Below are positions 26,264 to 34,253 of a stretch of DNA of 64,000 nucleotides, in pieces (position 1 is the stretch's first letter; each line of letters starts with the position of its first letter). The notes beneath the pieces are model-generated. The model was not told where the DNA came from, searched no databases, and saw only the letters and a program-made list of their open reading frames with translations. This DNA comes from an uncultured Lachnospira sp. (GTDB lineage Bacteria > Bacillota > Clostridia > Lachnospirales > Lachnospiraceae): NCBI GenBank assembly GCA_934359185.1, contig CAKRLE010000004.1, positions 124,001 to 188,000 of the forward strand, in the 5' to 3' direction. Both the position numbers and the translations under genes were made by a program.

Positions 26264-27997
26264 CTATTTACCAGCTGCCTTTTTAAACTGTGAATTATAG
26301 ATTTCCTGATAAACCTCACAAGTTTTAAGAAGTTCATCATGAGTTCCTATACCAGCTACAACACCATCATCTAACACAACTATCTTATCTGCATGCATAA
26401 GTGATGCCGCACGCTGTGATACTATGAATAACGTTGGCGATGGCTCCATCTGCCTTATAGCTTTACGAAGTGCCGCATCTGTTGCGAAATCAAGTGCTGA
26501 TGCACTGTCATCAAGAATCAGTATATCAGGCTTTCTTACCAGGGCTCTTGCGATATTAAGTCTCTGCTTCTGTCCTCCAGAAAGATTCTTTCCGCCCTGA
26601 TCCACATATGCGTTGAGTCTGCCCTGCTTCTTTTCTACAAATTCTGTTGACTGCGATACGTCTAATGCCTTTCTGATATCATCATCAGAAGCACTCATAT
26701 CGCCCCATTTCATATTATCTTTAATAGTTCCTTTAAAAAGAACTGCCTTCTGCATTACTACAGCAACTTTATTTTTAAGTGATTCCTCTGTATATTCTTT
26801 GACATTAATTCCATTAACAAGGACTTCGCCATCTGTCGCATCATAAAATCTCGGAATAAGACTTATAAGCGATGTCTTTCCTGAACCAGTACCACCAATA
26901 ACACCCACTGTCTCTCCTGGCATAACAGAAAAATTAATTCCTGTAAGTGTATCTGCACCGCTTCCTGAATACTTCATTGACACATTTTTAAATTCTACTG
27001 CCGGAGTTCCATCAGAGAATCCATATGCAGCCTTAACTTCGCCATACTGCATGCTTGATTCAACCTGGAATACGCCATCAATTCTTCCTGCACAGGCAAG
27101 TGCTTTAGTTATATTGATAACTAAGTTTGCAAGCTTTATAAGCTCTACAAGAATCTGTGACATATAATTATAAAGGGCAACGACCTGTCCCTGTGTAAGT
27201 GTACCTGAATTAACCCTTATAGCTCCAATCCAGATAAGTGCTATGATTGACACATTTACAACAACATATGTCAGTGGATTCATAAGTCCTGATATCTTGC
27301 CTACGAACTTCTGAAGACTGTTAAGCTCCTGGTTAGCTTCCTTGAATCTGTGAATCTCCTCATCTTCCATATTGAAAGCTCTTATAACTCTCACACCTGA
27401 AAGATTTTCTCTGGCAATTCCTAATATCTTATCAAGCCCCGCCTGAACCTTCTTATACATAGGCCTTGTCGATAACATTATTCCGAATACGATAACAGCA
27501 AGAACTGGAATGGCCGCAACGAATACAAGCGCCGCCTTGAAATCAATTGTAAATGCCATTATCATAGCGCCAAATACAATAAATGGTGAGCGCAGGAACA
27601 ATCTGAGTACAAGGTTAACGCCATTCTGTACCTGGTTAATATCGCTTGTCATACGTGTTACAAGTGTTGAAGCTCCTATTGTATCCATATCTGTGAATGA
27701 CAGGCTCTGGATATGTGAAAAAAGATGATGTCTCATTCCGGTTGCACATCCAACTGCTGCCCTGGCACTAAAATACTGTGCAGTAATTGAACATACAAGT
27801 CCAATAACAGCAAGAAGTATAAGCATCATACACATTTTAACAATATACGGTTTATCTCCATTTGCAATACCATTATCAATAATTCCTGATACTACAAGTG
27901 GAACAAACAGTTCAAATGTTGCCTCAAGCATCTTAAACAATGGTGCAAGAACACATTCCTTCTTATATTGTTTCAGATACATCCATATGCGTTTCAT
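26264..27997 (-). CDS. ABC exporter half-transporter, BmrC-like, degenerate ATPase
   Basis: 577 aa. Start at 27997 after TTGGAGAG. Membrane domain about 1-320. ATPase: GGTGSGKTS, signature LSGGQKQR, Walker B ILDDSASALD (Asp for catalytic Glu) and VSQR in place of the H-loop histidine. These are hallmarks of the non-catalytic member of a heterodimer such as BmrC or YheI-type proteins. Its Walker B and the partner's LSQGQ fall in the same degenerate site. Begins 13 bp after the thioesterase gene stop region, so the two may share a transcript. Confidence 0.9.
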   Translation of the reverse strand: MKRIWMYLKQYKKECVLAPLFKMLEATFELFVPLVVSGIIDNGIANGDKPYIVKMCMMLILLAVIGLVCSITAQYFSARAAVGCATGMRHHLFSHIQSLSFTDMDTIGASTLVTRMTSDINQVQNGVNLVLRLFLRSPFIVFGAMIMAFTIDFKAALVFVAAIPVLAVIVFGIMLSTRPMYKKVQAGLDKILGIARENLSGVRVIRAFNMEDEEIHRFKEANQELNSLQKFVGKISGLMNPLTYVVVNVSIIALIWIGAIRVNSGTLTQGQVVALYNYMSQILVELIKLANLVINITKALACAGRIDGVFQVESSMQYGEVKAAYGFSDGTPAVEFKNVSMKYSGSGADTLTGINFSVMPGETVGVIGGTGSGKTSLISLIPRFYDATDGEVLVNGINVKEYTEESLKNKVAVVMQKAVLFKGTIKDNMKWGDMSASDDDIRKALDVSQSTEFVEKKQGRLNAYVDQGGKNLSGGQKQRLNIARALVRKPDILILDDSASALDFATDAALRKAIRQMEPSPTLFIVSQRAASLMHADKIVVLDDGVVAGIGTHDELLKTCEVYQEIYNSQFKKAAGK

Positions 27998-28010
27998 TGT
28001 TACTCTCCAA

Positions 28011-28745
28011 TCATGTAAAATTAATTATAGAATGTACTTTATCATCAACAAGCATAGCTATCGTATGACATCCATCTTTAACATAATATTTACAGACAAC
28101 ATCTTCACCATACTTGATTTCTTTCTTATATAATATATGCAGTGTCCCAAATTCACCTTTGATAAATCTGTTATAGACATCTTCTGGCATCGCATCGTAT
28201 GCTATATCTATATATTTGATATTATGAACATGCTGGTTAACATCTATATCTGAACGCCTTACCACATAATTAGTTGTATATGCCTCTTCAAGCATATCTT
28301 CATCACATGTCAGAGGCTCAATATCTTCTCCTAGTGCCTGATAAGAACCATCTGTCTCATATCGTCCGGCTATATCATCTGTAAGCCTTACCGGTCTTCT
28401 TCTATCTGTATCTGTAAGAATCCATTTAGATGTTCCTGATGCTATAAGCTTACCATTCTCGTCTTTAATCTCATAATCTCTGAATGCTCTTATGCCATCC
28501 ATCTTTCTTGACCATGTATACACTGTAAGCTTCTGTTCATATACCGGCAGCTTATGTATCTTTAACTTCCAGTCAAGTACAACCCATGCCCTGTGCTTAG
28601 TTTCAACCTCACGCACTCCGAATCCTGCCTGTGCAGAATGCCAGCAGGCACAATCTTCCATGTACACTAATAATGACTTGATAGAAGCCCTCTCGTTGCA
28701 TCCTATATCTTCTATTCCAACTCTGTAATCTCTCGAATACTTCAT
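28011..28745 (-). CDS. Acyl-ACP thioesterase
   Basis: Hydrolyses acyl-ACP to free fatty acid and ACP, setting chain length or lipid turnover. 244 aa from ATG 28745, which has GGAGG five bases upstream; an ATG at 28761-28763 is an alternative. Double hot-dog fold: N-terminal hot dog with YRVGIEDIGCNERASIKSLL and WVVLDWKLKIHKLPVY; second hot dog with the catalytic segment RRSDIDVNQHVHNIKYID (Asp, Asn, His network). The family (PF01643) occurs in plants and in Clostridia. Directly follows the diguanylate cyclase gene. Confidence 0.9.
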   Translation of the reverse strand: MKYSRDYRVGIEDIGCNERASIKSLLVYMEDCACWHSAQAGFGVREVETKHRAWVVLDWKLKIHKLPVYEQKLTVYTWSRKMDGIRAFRDYEIKDENGKLIASGTSKWILTDTDRRRPVRLTDDIAGRYETDGSYQALGEDIEPLTCDEDMLEEAYTTNYVVRRSDIDVNQHVHNIKYIDIAYDAMPEDVYNRFIKGEFGTLHILYKKEIKYGEDVVCKYYVKDGCHTIAMLVDDKVHSIINFT

Positions 28746-28763
28746 GCATTCCTCCACTGCCAT

Positions 28764-29828
28764 CTAATACACAAGCTTATTCTTGCCACTCATCTTGCCT
28801 GAGTAAAGCTTTCTGTCGGCACATCCAATCCAATCCTCAACAGTTTCGCCTTCACCATAAAAAGCAACGCCCATAGTCAGTGTTATTCTGAACGCATTGC
28901 CTTCATAAGAAAAATCATAATTACCAATTGCCTTTCTTATGCTATCAAGATCACGGCACGCCTTTCTTATTGCTTCTTCGTCAGTATCATATGCCTCACC
29001 TGATAGCAGAAATTCTTCTCCACCCCATCTGCAGACAATCATATTCTGACATTTATCCTGGATAATCGAAGCAACTGTTTTCAGGACATAATCACCAGCG
29101 TTATGGCCATATGTGTCATTGACCTTCTTAAAATCATCTATATCCATAATTGCCATAAACATCTTTTCCTTAGTACATTTACTGGCAAGCTCAGTAAAGT
29201 TCTCAGTAAAATAATATCTGTTAGGCAGCCCGGTAAGCTTATCACTATGAGCCTGAATTGACATTCTGTTCTCTATTCTGAATGTAAACTGTATAAGAAC
29301 CCACAAAAATATGGCAACAGTTGCAAACACTACAACTGATGATAACAGCTGCGTTATCTTCATTGCATCCTCAGTTATAGCAACTGGTTCATCAATATAA
29401 AATGTAATTATAAATGATAATATATATACAGCAAAACACGCCACCGATAATATCATTGACCTGATGCGGAAGCTTCCTGATTTCTTAGAGCAGTAATCAA
29501 TAAAGAATATAATAACAACAAGTGCAATCAGATAATTCTGGAATCCACAATTCCATCCGAATGATGCTGTAGCCATAAACATATGGAATATTGCCTCTAT
29601 AAATATAATATTAAACATCAACTGGTACTTTTTCTTATATATGAGGAAAGTACATGCTGCAAGTACTACTATGCTTATTTTATTAAACTTTACCATATAA
29701 TCCGCGTCAAACATTGAATAAAATATACCAAGATATATGTGGATTATAAAAAACAACGCTACAATTGTGACTGCTGAATATCCTATCAGTTTTTTTATAT
29801 TGACTTTATCCCATTTTATTAATTCCAT
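28764..29828 (-). CDS. Membrane diguanylate cyclase (GGDEF)
   Basis: Makes cyclic di-GMP from two GTP. 354 aa: six predicted membrane helices in residues 12-185 and a cytoplasmic GGDEF domain from about 190. Active-site loop RWGGEEFLL is intact. DKLTGLPNRYYF and DIDDFKKVNDTYGHNAGD are canonical substrate and metal segments. The inhibitory I-site RxxD before the loop is replaced by K-C-Q-N, so product feedback is probably absent. The membrane part is a compact unnamed sensor. Start at 29828 behind GGGGGAT. No EAL gene nearby. Confidence 0.92.
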   Translation of the reverse strand: MELIKWDKVNIKKLIGYSAVTIVALFFIIHIYLGIFYSMFDADYMVKFNKISIVVLAACTFLIYKKKYQLMFNIIFIEAIFHMFMATASFGWNCGFQNYLIALVVIIFFIDYCSKKSGSFRIRSMILSVACFAVYILSFIITFYIDEPVAITEDAMKITQLLSSVVVFATVAIFLWVLIQFTFRIENRMSIQAHSDKLTGLPNRYYFTENFTELASKCTKEKMFMAIMDIDDFKKVNDTYGHNAGDYVLKTVASIIQDKCQNMIVCRWGGEEFLLSGEAYDTDEEAIRKACRDLDSIRKAIGNYDFSYEGNAFRITLTMGVAFYGEGETVEDWIGCADRKLYSGKMSGKNKLVY

Positions 29829-29969
29829 CTTTTATCCCCCGCTAATATGGATTTTAATATGCAGACATTATATACGTAAATTCCCCATATATATACATAT
29901 CTGTATTTATATGGGGAATATTATATCACAACAGGATATTTTTTGCATTATTTTGTAATAATTTGTCGA

Positions 29970-31667
29970 TTAGTTTCCCATCTCATAGACAATATCAGCA
30001 ACTGTCATTGTTGATTTTCTATGTGATACAAGCACGACTGTTTTATCTTTAGCAGATTCTTTCAGCGATTTTAATATAATTCCTTCATTTAAAGAGTCAA
30101 GATTAGAGCTAGGCTCATCTAATAACATAAGGCTTCCTGTTGAATGCAGGAATGCTCTTGCTATTCCTATCCTCTGCCTCTCTCCTCCAGATAACGTGTC
30201 ACCAAGCTCGCCTACCTCAGTGTCATATCCATCTGGCAGTGTCATAATAAAATCATGGATAGCTGCCTTCTTTGCTGCATCTATAATCTCATCTCTTGTG
30301 GTGCCCTGCTTACCGATAGCTATATTATCAGCAATTGAGTCATGAAACAGGTGTGTCTCCTGTGTCACATAACTTTCCATATCGCGGAGTTCTTTAGTTG
30401 GAATCTTCTTTACATCCCTGCCATTGACATATATTGTCCCTTTATCAGTATCCCAGAACCGCATGAGGAGCTTTAACAGTGTTGACTTGCCACATCCACT
30501 GGCACCATGGATTCCAGTTATCCTGCCTGGTTCAAATTTTAATGAACAGTCATCAAGGATTACTTCCTCGTTATATGCAAATGTGACATGACTTGCCTCT
30601 GCTCCTGAAAATCCTGCACCAGCCATAGACCCAATCTCTATAGTGCTTCCAGCATTGCTCTCACTATGTTTTGCTCCATAAATCTCCTCAACAGCCGGAG
30701 TCTCTTCCAGCAGCGACAACACTCTTTCTCCACTTGCAAGTGTCTGGTTAAGATTGTTAGACAGATTAGATAAGGCAACAACCGGTCCAAATGAACCCAT
30801 CATGGCTATTGTGCATATAATAATTCCATCATATTCAATCTGTCCATTGGCATACAGCCATACAGTAAGTGCAAGCATTCCAAATGAGGCTATAAGAATT
30901 GCCATATTGGTCAACGCTCTCTGTGTCCCCTCACTCTGGCTGAGTTTTTTCTGCAGCTCTGACAGCTTCATTGAGCGCAATGACATGTCATCTTTTCTCT
31001 TTTTACCCTGTCCATACTGTATAGTCTCATCAAGACCACGGAGTGAATCAAGCACAAAACTGTTGAGTTCACCAAATTCTGTTCTGTATTCCATTCCCGT
31101 CTGGCTTCCACGCTTTCCATTCCACAGAGGTATCAGAACACCAACTACCAGATAAGCCATTAACGCAAGTATGCCAGCCATCCAGTGATATCTTCCTATA
31201 AATGTAACCATCATGATAGAAGTAAATACCGCAATAGCTATTGGTGATATTGTATGAGCATAAAACACTTCAAGAAGCTCTATATCAGTAGTTATAATAG
31301 ATATAAGATTGCCTTTATCCTTTCCCTCAAGCTTGGCAGGACACAGCTTTCTTAGTGCCGCAAAAACCTTATGCCTGATAATGGCAAGCAGCTTAAATGC
31401 TATGAAATGGTTACAATACTGTTCGCCATAATGCAGTATTCCACGCATCACTGCAATAACAACCATGACAATAAGCAGATTAGTATGTACATTTTTATCC
31501 ATAATACCTTCTGATATAACTGTTCCAGCTAATATTGTAAGAAATATAGCGCACAGATATCCTGCTGTACCAAGTACAATAGCAATAAGCATTATATGAA
31601 TAAGCGGTTTAACAATGCCTATAAGGCTTCCCATAATCGAAACCGCACTTCTTCGTTTTTTCTCCAT
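29970..31667 (-). CDS. ABC exporter, CydC-like
   Basis: 565 aa. Membrane domain about 15-330, ATPase with GASGCGKST, signature LSGGERQR, LLDEPSSNLD, VSHR; all catalytic residues are intact. Start at 31667 shares one base with the stop of the upstream partner (TAATG). The partner has CydD-like features, so the pair is best read as a CydDC-type thiol exporter (cysteine/glutathione in E. coli). No cytochrome bd genes are in the window, and many clostridial CydDC relatives have other substrates. Third gene after the YgbA-like gene. Confidence 0.8.
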   Translation of the reverse strand: MEKKRRSAVSIMGSLIGIVKPLIHIMLIAIVLGTAGYLCAIFLTILAGTVISEGIMDKNVHTNLLIVMVVIAVMRGILHYGEQYCNHFIAFKLLAIIRHKVFAALRKLCPAKLEGKDKGNLISIITTDIELLEVFYAHTISPIAIAVFTSIMMVTFIGRYHWMAGILALMAYLVVGVLIPLWNGKRGSQTGMEYRTEFGELNSFVLDSLRGLDETIQYGQGKKRKDDMSLRSMKLSELQKKLSQSEGTQRALTNMAILIASFGMLALTVWLYANGQIEYDGIIICTIAMMGSFGPVVALSNLSNNLNQTLASGERVLSLLEETPAVEEIYGAKHSESNAGSTIEIGSMAGAGFSGAEASHVTFAYNEEVILDDCSLKFEPGRITGIHGASGCGKSTLLKLLMRFWDTDKGTIYVNGRDVKKIPTKELRDMESYVTQETHLFHDSIADNIAIGKQGTTRDEIIDAAKKAAIHDFIMTLPDGYDTEVGELGDTLSGGERQRIGIARAFLHSTGSLMLLDEPSSNLDSLNEGIILKSLKESAKDKTVVLVSHRKSTMTVADIVYEMGN

Positions 31668-33403
31668 TATGCCTGTTTCTCCCTTCCATAGTTTTCAAGA
31701 GCCATCTGGCTGTCGTAAAGGTGTCTGTATTCTCCATCAGCAGCAATCAATTCATCATGTCTGCCAGTCTCTTTAATTTCACCATCCCTCAGATAATATA
31801 TACAGTCTGAGTCAACGACATTAGCAAGTCTGTGTGATATAAGAAGAACCGTCTTCGTTCTTGCCATATTATGAATTACACTCATAATAAGCTCTTCACT
31901 CTCTATATCTATATTGCTTGTTGCTTCATCAAATATATAAACTGGTGCATCTTTTAACAACGCTCTTGCAATTACAAGTCTCTGACACTGTCCGCCTGAC
32001 AGATTGCCAGCTTTCTCCTGTAACTGCGTAGCTAATCCATCCTGTGAGTCAATGAAATCAAGAAGGTTAACCTTTCTAAGTGCCTCTCTCATCTCCTGCT
32101 CTGTCGCATCCGGTTTAGCCATTCTAAGATTATCCTCAACTGTTCCTTTGAAAAGATAGCTGTTATGTCTTACAAGAACAACATGATTCATAAGGTCAGC
32201 CTCATTAATCTTATCTAACTGTCTGCCACCGATTACAATATCACCTGTATATCCACGATTCTTAGCTGATAATATACCTGCTATTGTGCTCTTTCCACAT
32301 CCAGATTCTCCGACAAGCGACACAAAGCTTCCTGCTGGCAGTGACAGATTGATTCCCTTAAGTATCTGTCTGTCTTCCTCATATGCAAAATGTACATCCT
32401 TCATGGAAATGTCAAGGCTTCCATCTGGAAGCATCTCTTTGCCTGGCTTTGGTTCTTCAAGGTCTAATATCCTGAAAATCTTGTCGCTTGCTGCCATGCC
32501 ATTCATAGCTATATGAAAATACGAGCCAAGGAGTCTTAATGGCAGGAAAAATTCACTTGCAAGAAGGACTATGCACAGTGTTCCTGCAAGTGAAATATTG
32601 CCATTAAGAAACTCTGTAACTGCGGCAACCATTCCGACTGCCGCTCCGCCATAAGCCACAATATCCATGACACTTGTGGAATTAAGCTGCATTGTAAGGA
32701 CTTTCATAGTTATCTTTCTGAAATTCTGCGACTCAATATCCATATCATCAGCTTTTTTCTGGTCCGCCTGATATATTTTTAACGTAGTAAGCCCCTGCAG
32801 ATTTTCAAGAAATGAATCTCCAAGTCCTGTATATATGCTCCAATATCTGTTAAGCAGCCTCTTAGCAATCTTTTGTACAACAACGATTGATATAGGTATA
32901 AGAGGTACACATATAAGCAGAATCGCGCTTGCTTTCACACTTACATTACACAGAATTATAAACAAAGTAACCGGTGCAATAAGGCTGTAAAACAGCTGTG
33001 GAAGATATTTCCCGAAATATGTCTCTAACTGTTCAACACCTTCTGTTGATACCTGTACAACTTCTGATGATGAAACCTGCTCATTATACGAAGCTCCAAG
33101 CTTTAACATTTTCTCATATATTTTTTCACGCAGAATTCTTTTCACATCGACACATGCGCGATATGAAGATTCTGCGCCCATTTTCTCACACAATAATCTT
33201 ACTATGACAACCACCACAAGGACTTCTGCTGTCCTTACCAAATCACCTGTCGTAACTTCATGTAACGCTACGTCCTCCAATAAACCGGCAATTGAAAAAA
33301 CTGCCGCAACCTGAGATAGCAGTGCTATCCACTGCCATATAATTATATACACAATGTATTTCTTTGCATGGGACAGAAGTCCCACAAGTCTTGTCTTTAT
33401 CAT
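31667..33403 (-). CDS. ABC exporter, CydD-like
   Basis: 578 aa. CydD-type membrane domain with ETYFGKYLPQLFYSLIAPVT (about 125-145) and SFLENLQGLTTLKIYQAD, segments conserved in CydD. ATPase: GESGCGKST, signature LSGGQCQR, Walker B VYIFDEATSNID, ISHRLANV. Forms a heterodimer with the next gene. Starts 5 bp after the stop of the YgbA-like gene with only a weak ribosome site (AAGTGAG), suggesting translational coupling. Confidence 0.82.
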   Translation of the reverse strand: MIKTRLVGLLSHAKKYIVYIIIWQWIALLSQVAAVFSIAGLLEDVALHEVTTGDLVRTAEVLVVVVIVRLLCEKMGAESSYRACVDVKRILREKIYEKMLKLGASYNEQVSSSEVVQVSTEGVEQLETYFGKYLPQLFYSLIAPVTLFIILCNVSVKASAILLICVPLIPISIVVVQKIAKRLLNRYWSIYTGLGDSFLENLQGLTTLKIYQADQKKADDMDIESQNFRKITMKVLTMQLNSTSVMDIVAYGGAAVGMVAAVTEFLNGNISLAGTLCIVLLASEFFLPLRLLGSYFHIAMNGMAASDKIFRILDLEEPKPGKEMLPDGSLDISMKDVHFAYEEDRQILKGINLSLPAGSFVSLVGESGCGKSTIAGILSAKNRGYTGDIVIGGRQLDKINEADLMNHVVLVRHNSYLFKGTVEDNLRMAKPDATEQEMREALRKVNLLDFIDSQDGLATQLQEKAGNLSGGQCQRLVIARALLKDAPVYIFDEATSNIDIESEELIMSVIHNMARTKTVLLISHRLANVVDSDCIYYLRDGEIKETGRHDELIAADGEYRHLYDSQMALENYGREKQA

Positions 33404-33408
33404 ATATT

Positions 33409-33756
33409 TTACTCACTTCTTTTATATTTTTCCCTAACATTGCATATCACATGCCACATAGCAAGCAATGGATGATACAGCATCATTCTTGGCCCGGAAA
33501 ATCTCATAACTGTGCGAATCTGCTCACGCATCTGTGGTTTATAGCAATGTACCTTACAATTAGCACAGAATGTCTTATTCTCCATAAACGGACATTTCCC
33601 GCTTCTTAGTTTTGCATAATCTGAGAGTTCCTGACAGACTGGGCACATCTTTTTTTCCTGTCTGTTATACTCTTTGTGATTCTTACAGCAGTACAATTTA
33701 ATCATCTCTTCAACAACATACTGCTCTTTATGTCTCTTCTTTTCTATCTTGTTCAT
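33409..33756 (-). CDS. Nitrous oxide-stimulated promoter family protein (YgbA-like)
   Basis: 115 aa cytoplasmic Cys-rich protein of the YgbA family (PF11756). In order: CCKNH, CPVC, CPFMENKTFCANCKVHCYKPQ, then MREQIRTVMRFSGPRM and the HP motif near the end. In enterobacteria ygbA is induced by nitrosative stress and supports NO tolerance. The cysteines suggest metal or cluster binding (inference). ATG 33756 chosen; a GTG one codon upstream is equally possible. First gene of a three-gene unit with the CydDC-like transporter. Confidence 0.85.
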   Translation of the reverse strand: MNKIEKKRHKEQYVVEEMIKLYCCKNHKEYNRQEKKMCPVCQELSDYAKLRSGKCPFMENKTFCANCKVHCYKPQMREQIRTVMRFSGPRMMLYHPLLAMWHVICNVREKYKRSE

Positions 33757-33784
33757 CACATATATTACCTTTATTCAATTCAAC

Positions 33785-33828
33785 TAAAATGCCGTACAGT
33801 GGAAACGCAGCCACCGCACGGCATTTAT
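33785..33828 (-). terminator. Terminator after the mini-Fur gene
   Basis: AAATGCCGT (33787-33795) pairs with ACGGCATTT (33818-33826), extended by GTGG/CCAC inside. On the minus strand TTTTAG follows. Closes the feo transcript and separates it from the ygbA-cydDC unit. Confidence 0.8.
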
Positions 33829-33850
33829 TAATGGGATATCATATTAAATA

Positions 33851-34084
33851 TTAAAGTACTTCATAAAAACTTCTTCTACTGATTGCACCTATATCTTCAA
33901 GGGTATTAATCATTCTGTAAACAGTTGCAGTACCAATTGAACTATCCTTCTTAGATGCTTTGTAATAAATTTCCTTACAGCTTGTACAGTTATCTTCAAG
34001 AATTATATCAATAAGTATAAGTCTCTGTTTTGTTATTCTGCATCCGTTCTCCCGAAGTTTATTGATAATTACATCTCTTTCCAT
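33851..34084 (-). CDS. Fur-like DNA-binding domain protein (77 aa, no dimerisation domain)
   Basis: Matches only the winged-helix half of Fur/PerR: LRENGCRITKQRLILIDIIL and SSIGTATVYRMINTLEDIGAI (the recognition helix). The usual C-terminal metal-binding dimer domain with its HxH and CxxC is absent; the stop comes after SFYEVL with no trace of it downstream. Start at 34084 behind AAAGGGGATG. Last gene of the feo cluster. It may bind DNA without metal, modulate another Fur protein, or be a truncated relic; the clean operon position favours function. Confidence 0.8.
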   Translation of the reverse strand: MERDVIINKLRENGCRITKQRLILIDIILEDNCTSCKEIYYKASKKDSSIGTATVYRMINTLEDIGAISRRSFYEVL

Positions 34085-34102
34085 ACGTCATCCCCTTTCA
34101 GG

Positions 34103-34237
34103 CTAATGGCAATGACCACCACAGCTGCCACAGTCACCACCGCAGGTGTGCTTACCTGCCCTTTTATCTTTAACCATCTTCCATATTATAAGTCCGACTA
34201 TTAATACGATTATTACTGCAACTACTATAGTACCCAT
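34103..34237 (-). CDS. FeoB-associated Cys-rich membrane protein
   Basis: 44 aa: MGTIVVAVIIVLIVGLIIW is a single membrane helix, then a basic KMVKDKRAGKH linker and the Cys/Gly/His-rich tail TCGGDCGSCGGHCH. This is the FeoB-associated family (PF12669). It lies 16 bp after feoB and before mini-Fur. The tail could bind iron or act as a scaffold, analogous to FeoC (inference). Upstream AAAGGTAGTGG is a moderate ribosome site. Confidence 0.88.
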   Translation of the reverse strand: MGTIVVAVIIVLIVGLIIWKMVKDKRAGKHTCGGDCGSCGGHCH

Positions 34238-34253
34238 ATAACCACTACCTTTC

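Noticed and set aside
29970-31667. Respiratory cydABCD locus
   Set aside because: No cytochrome bd (cydAB) genes are present; only the ABC pair resembles CydDC.
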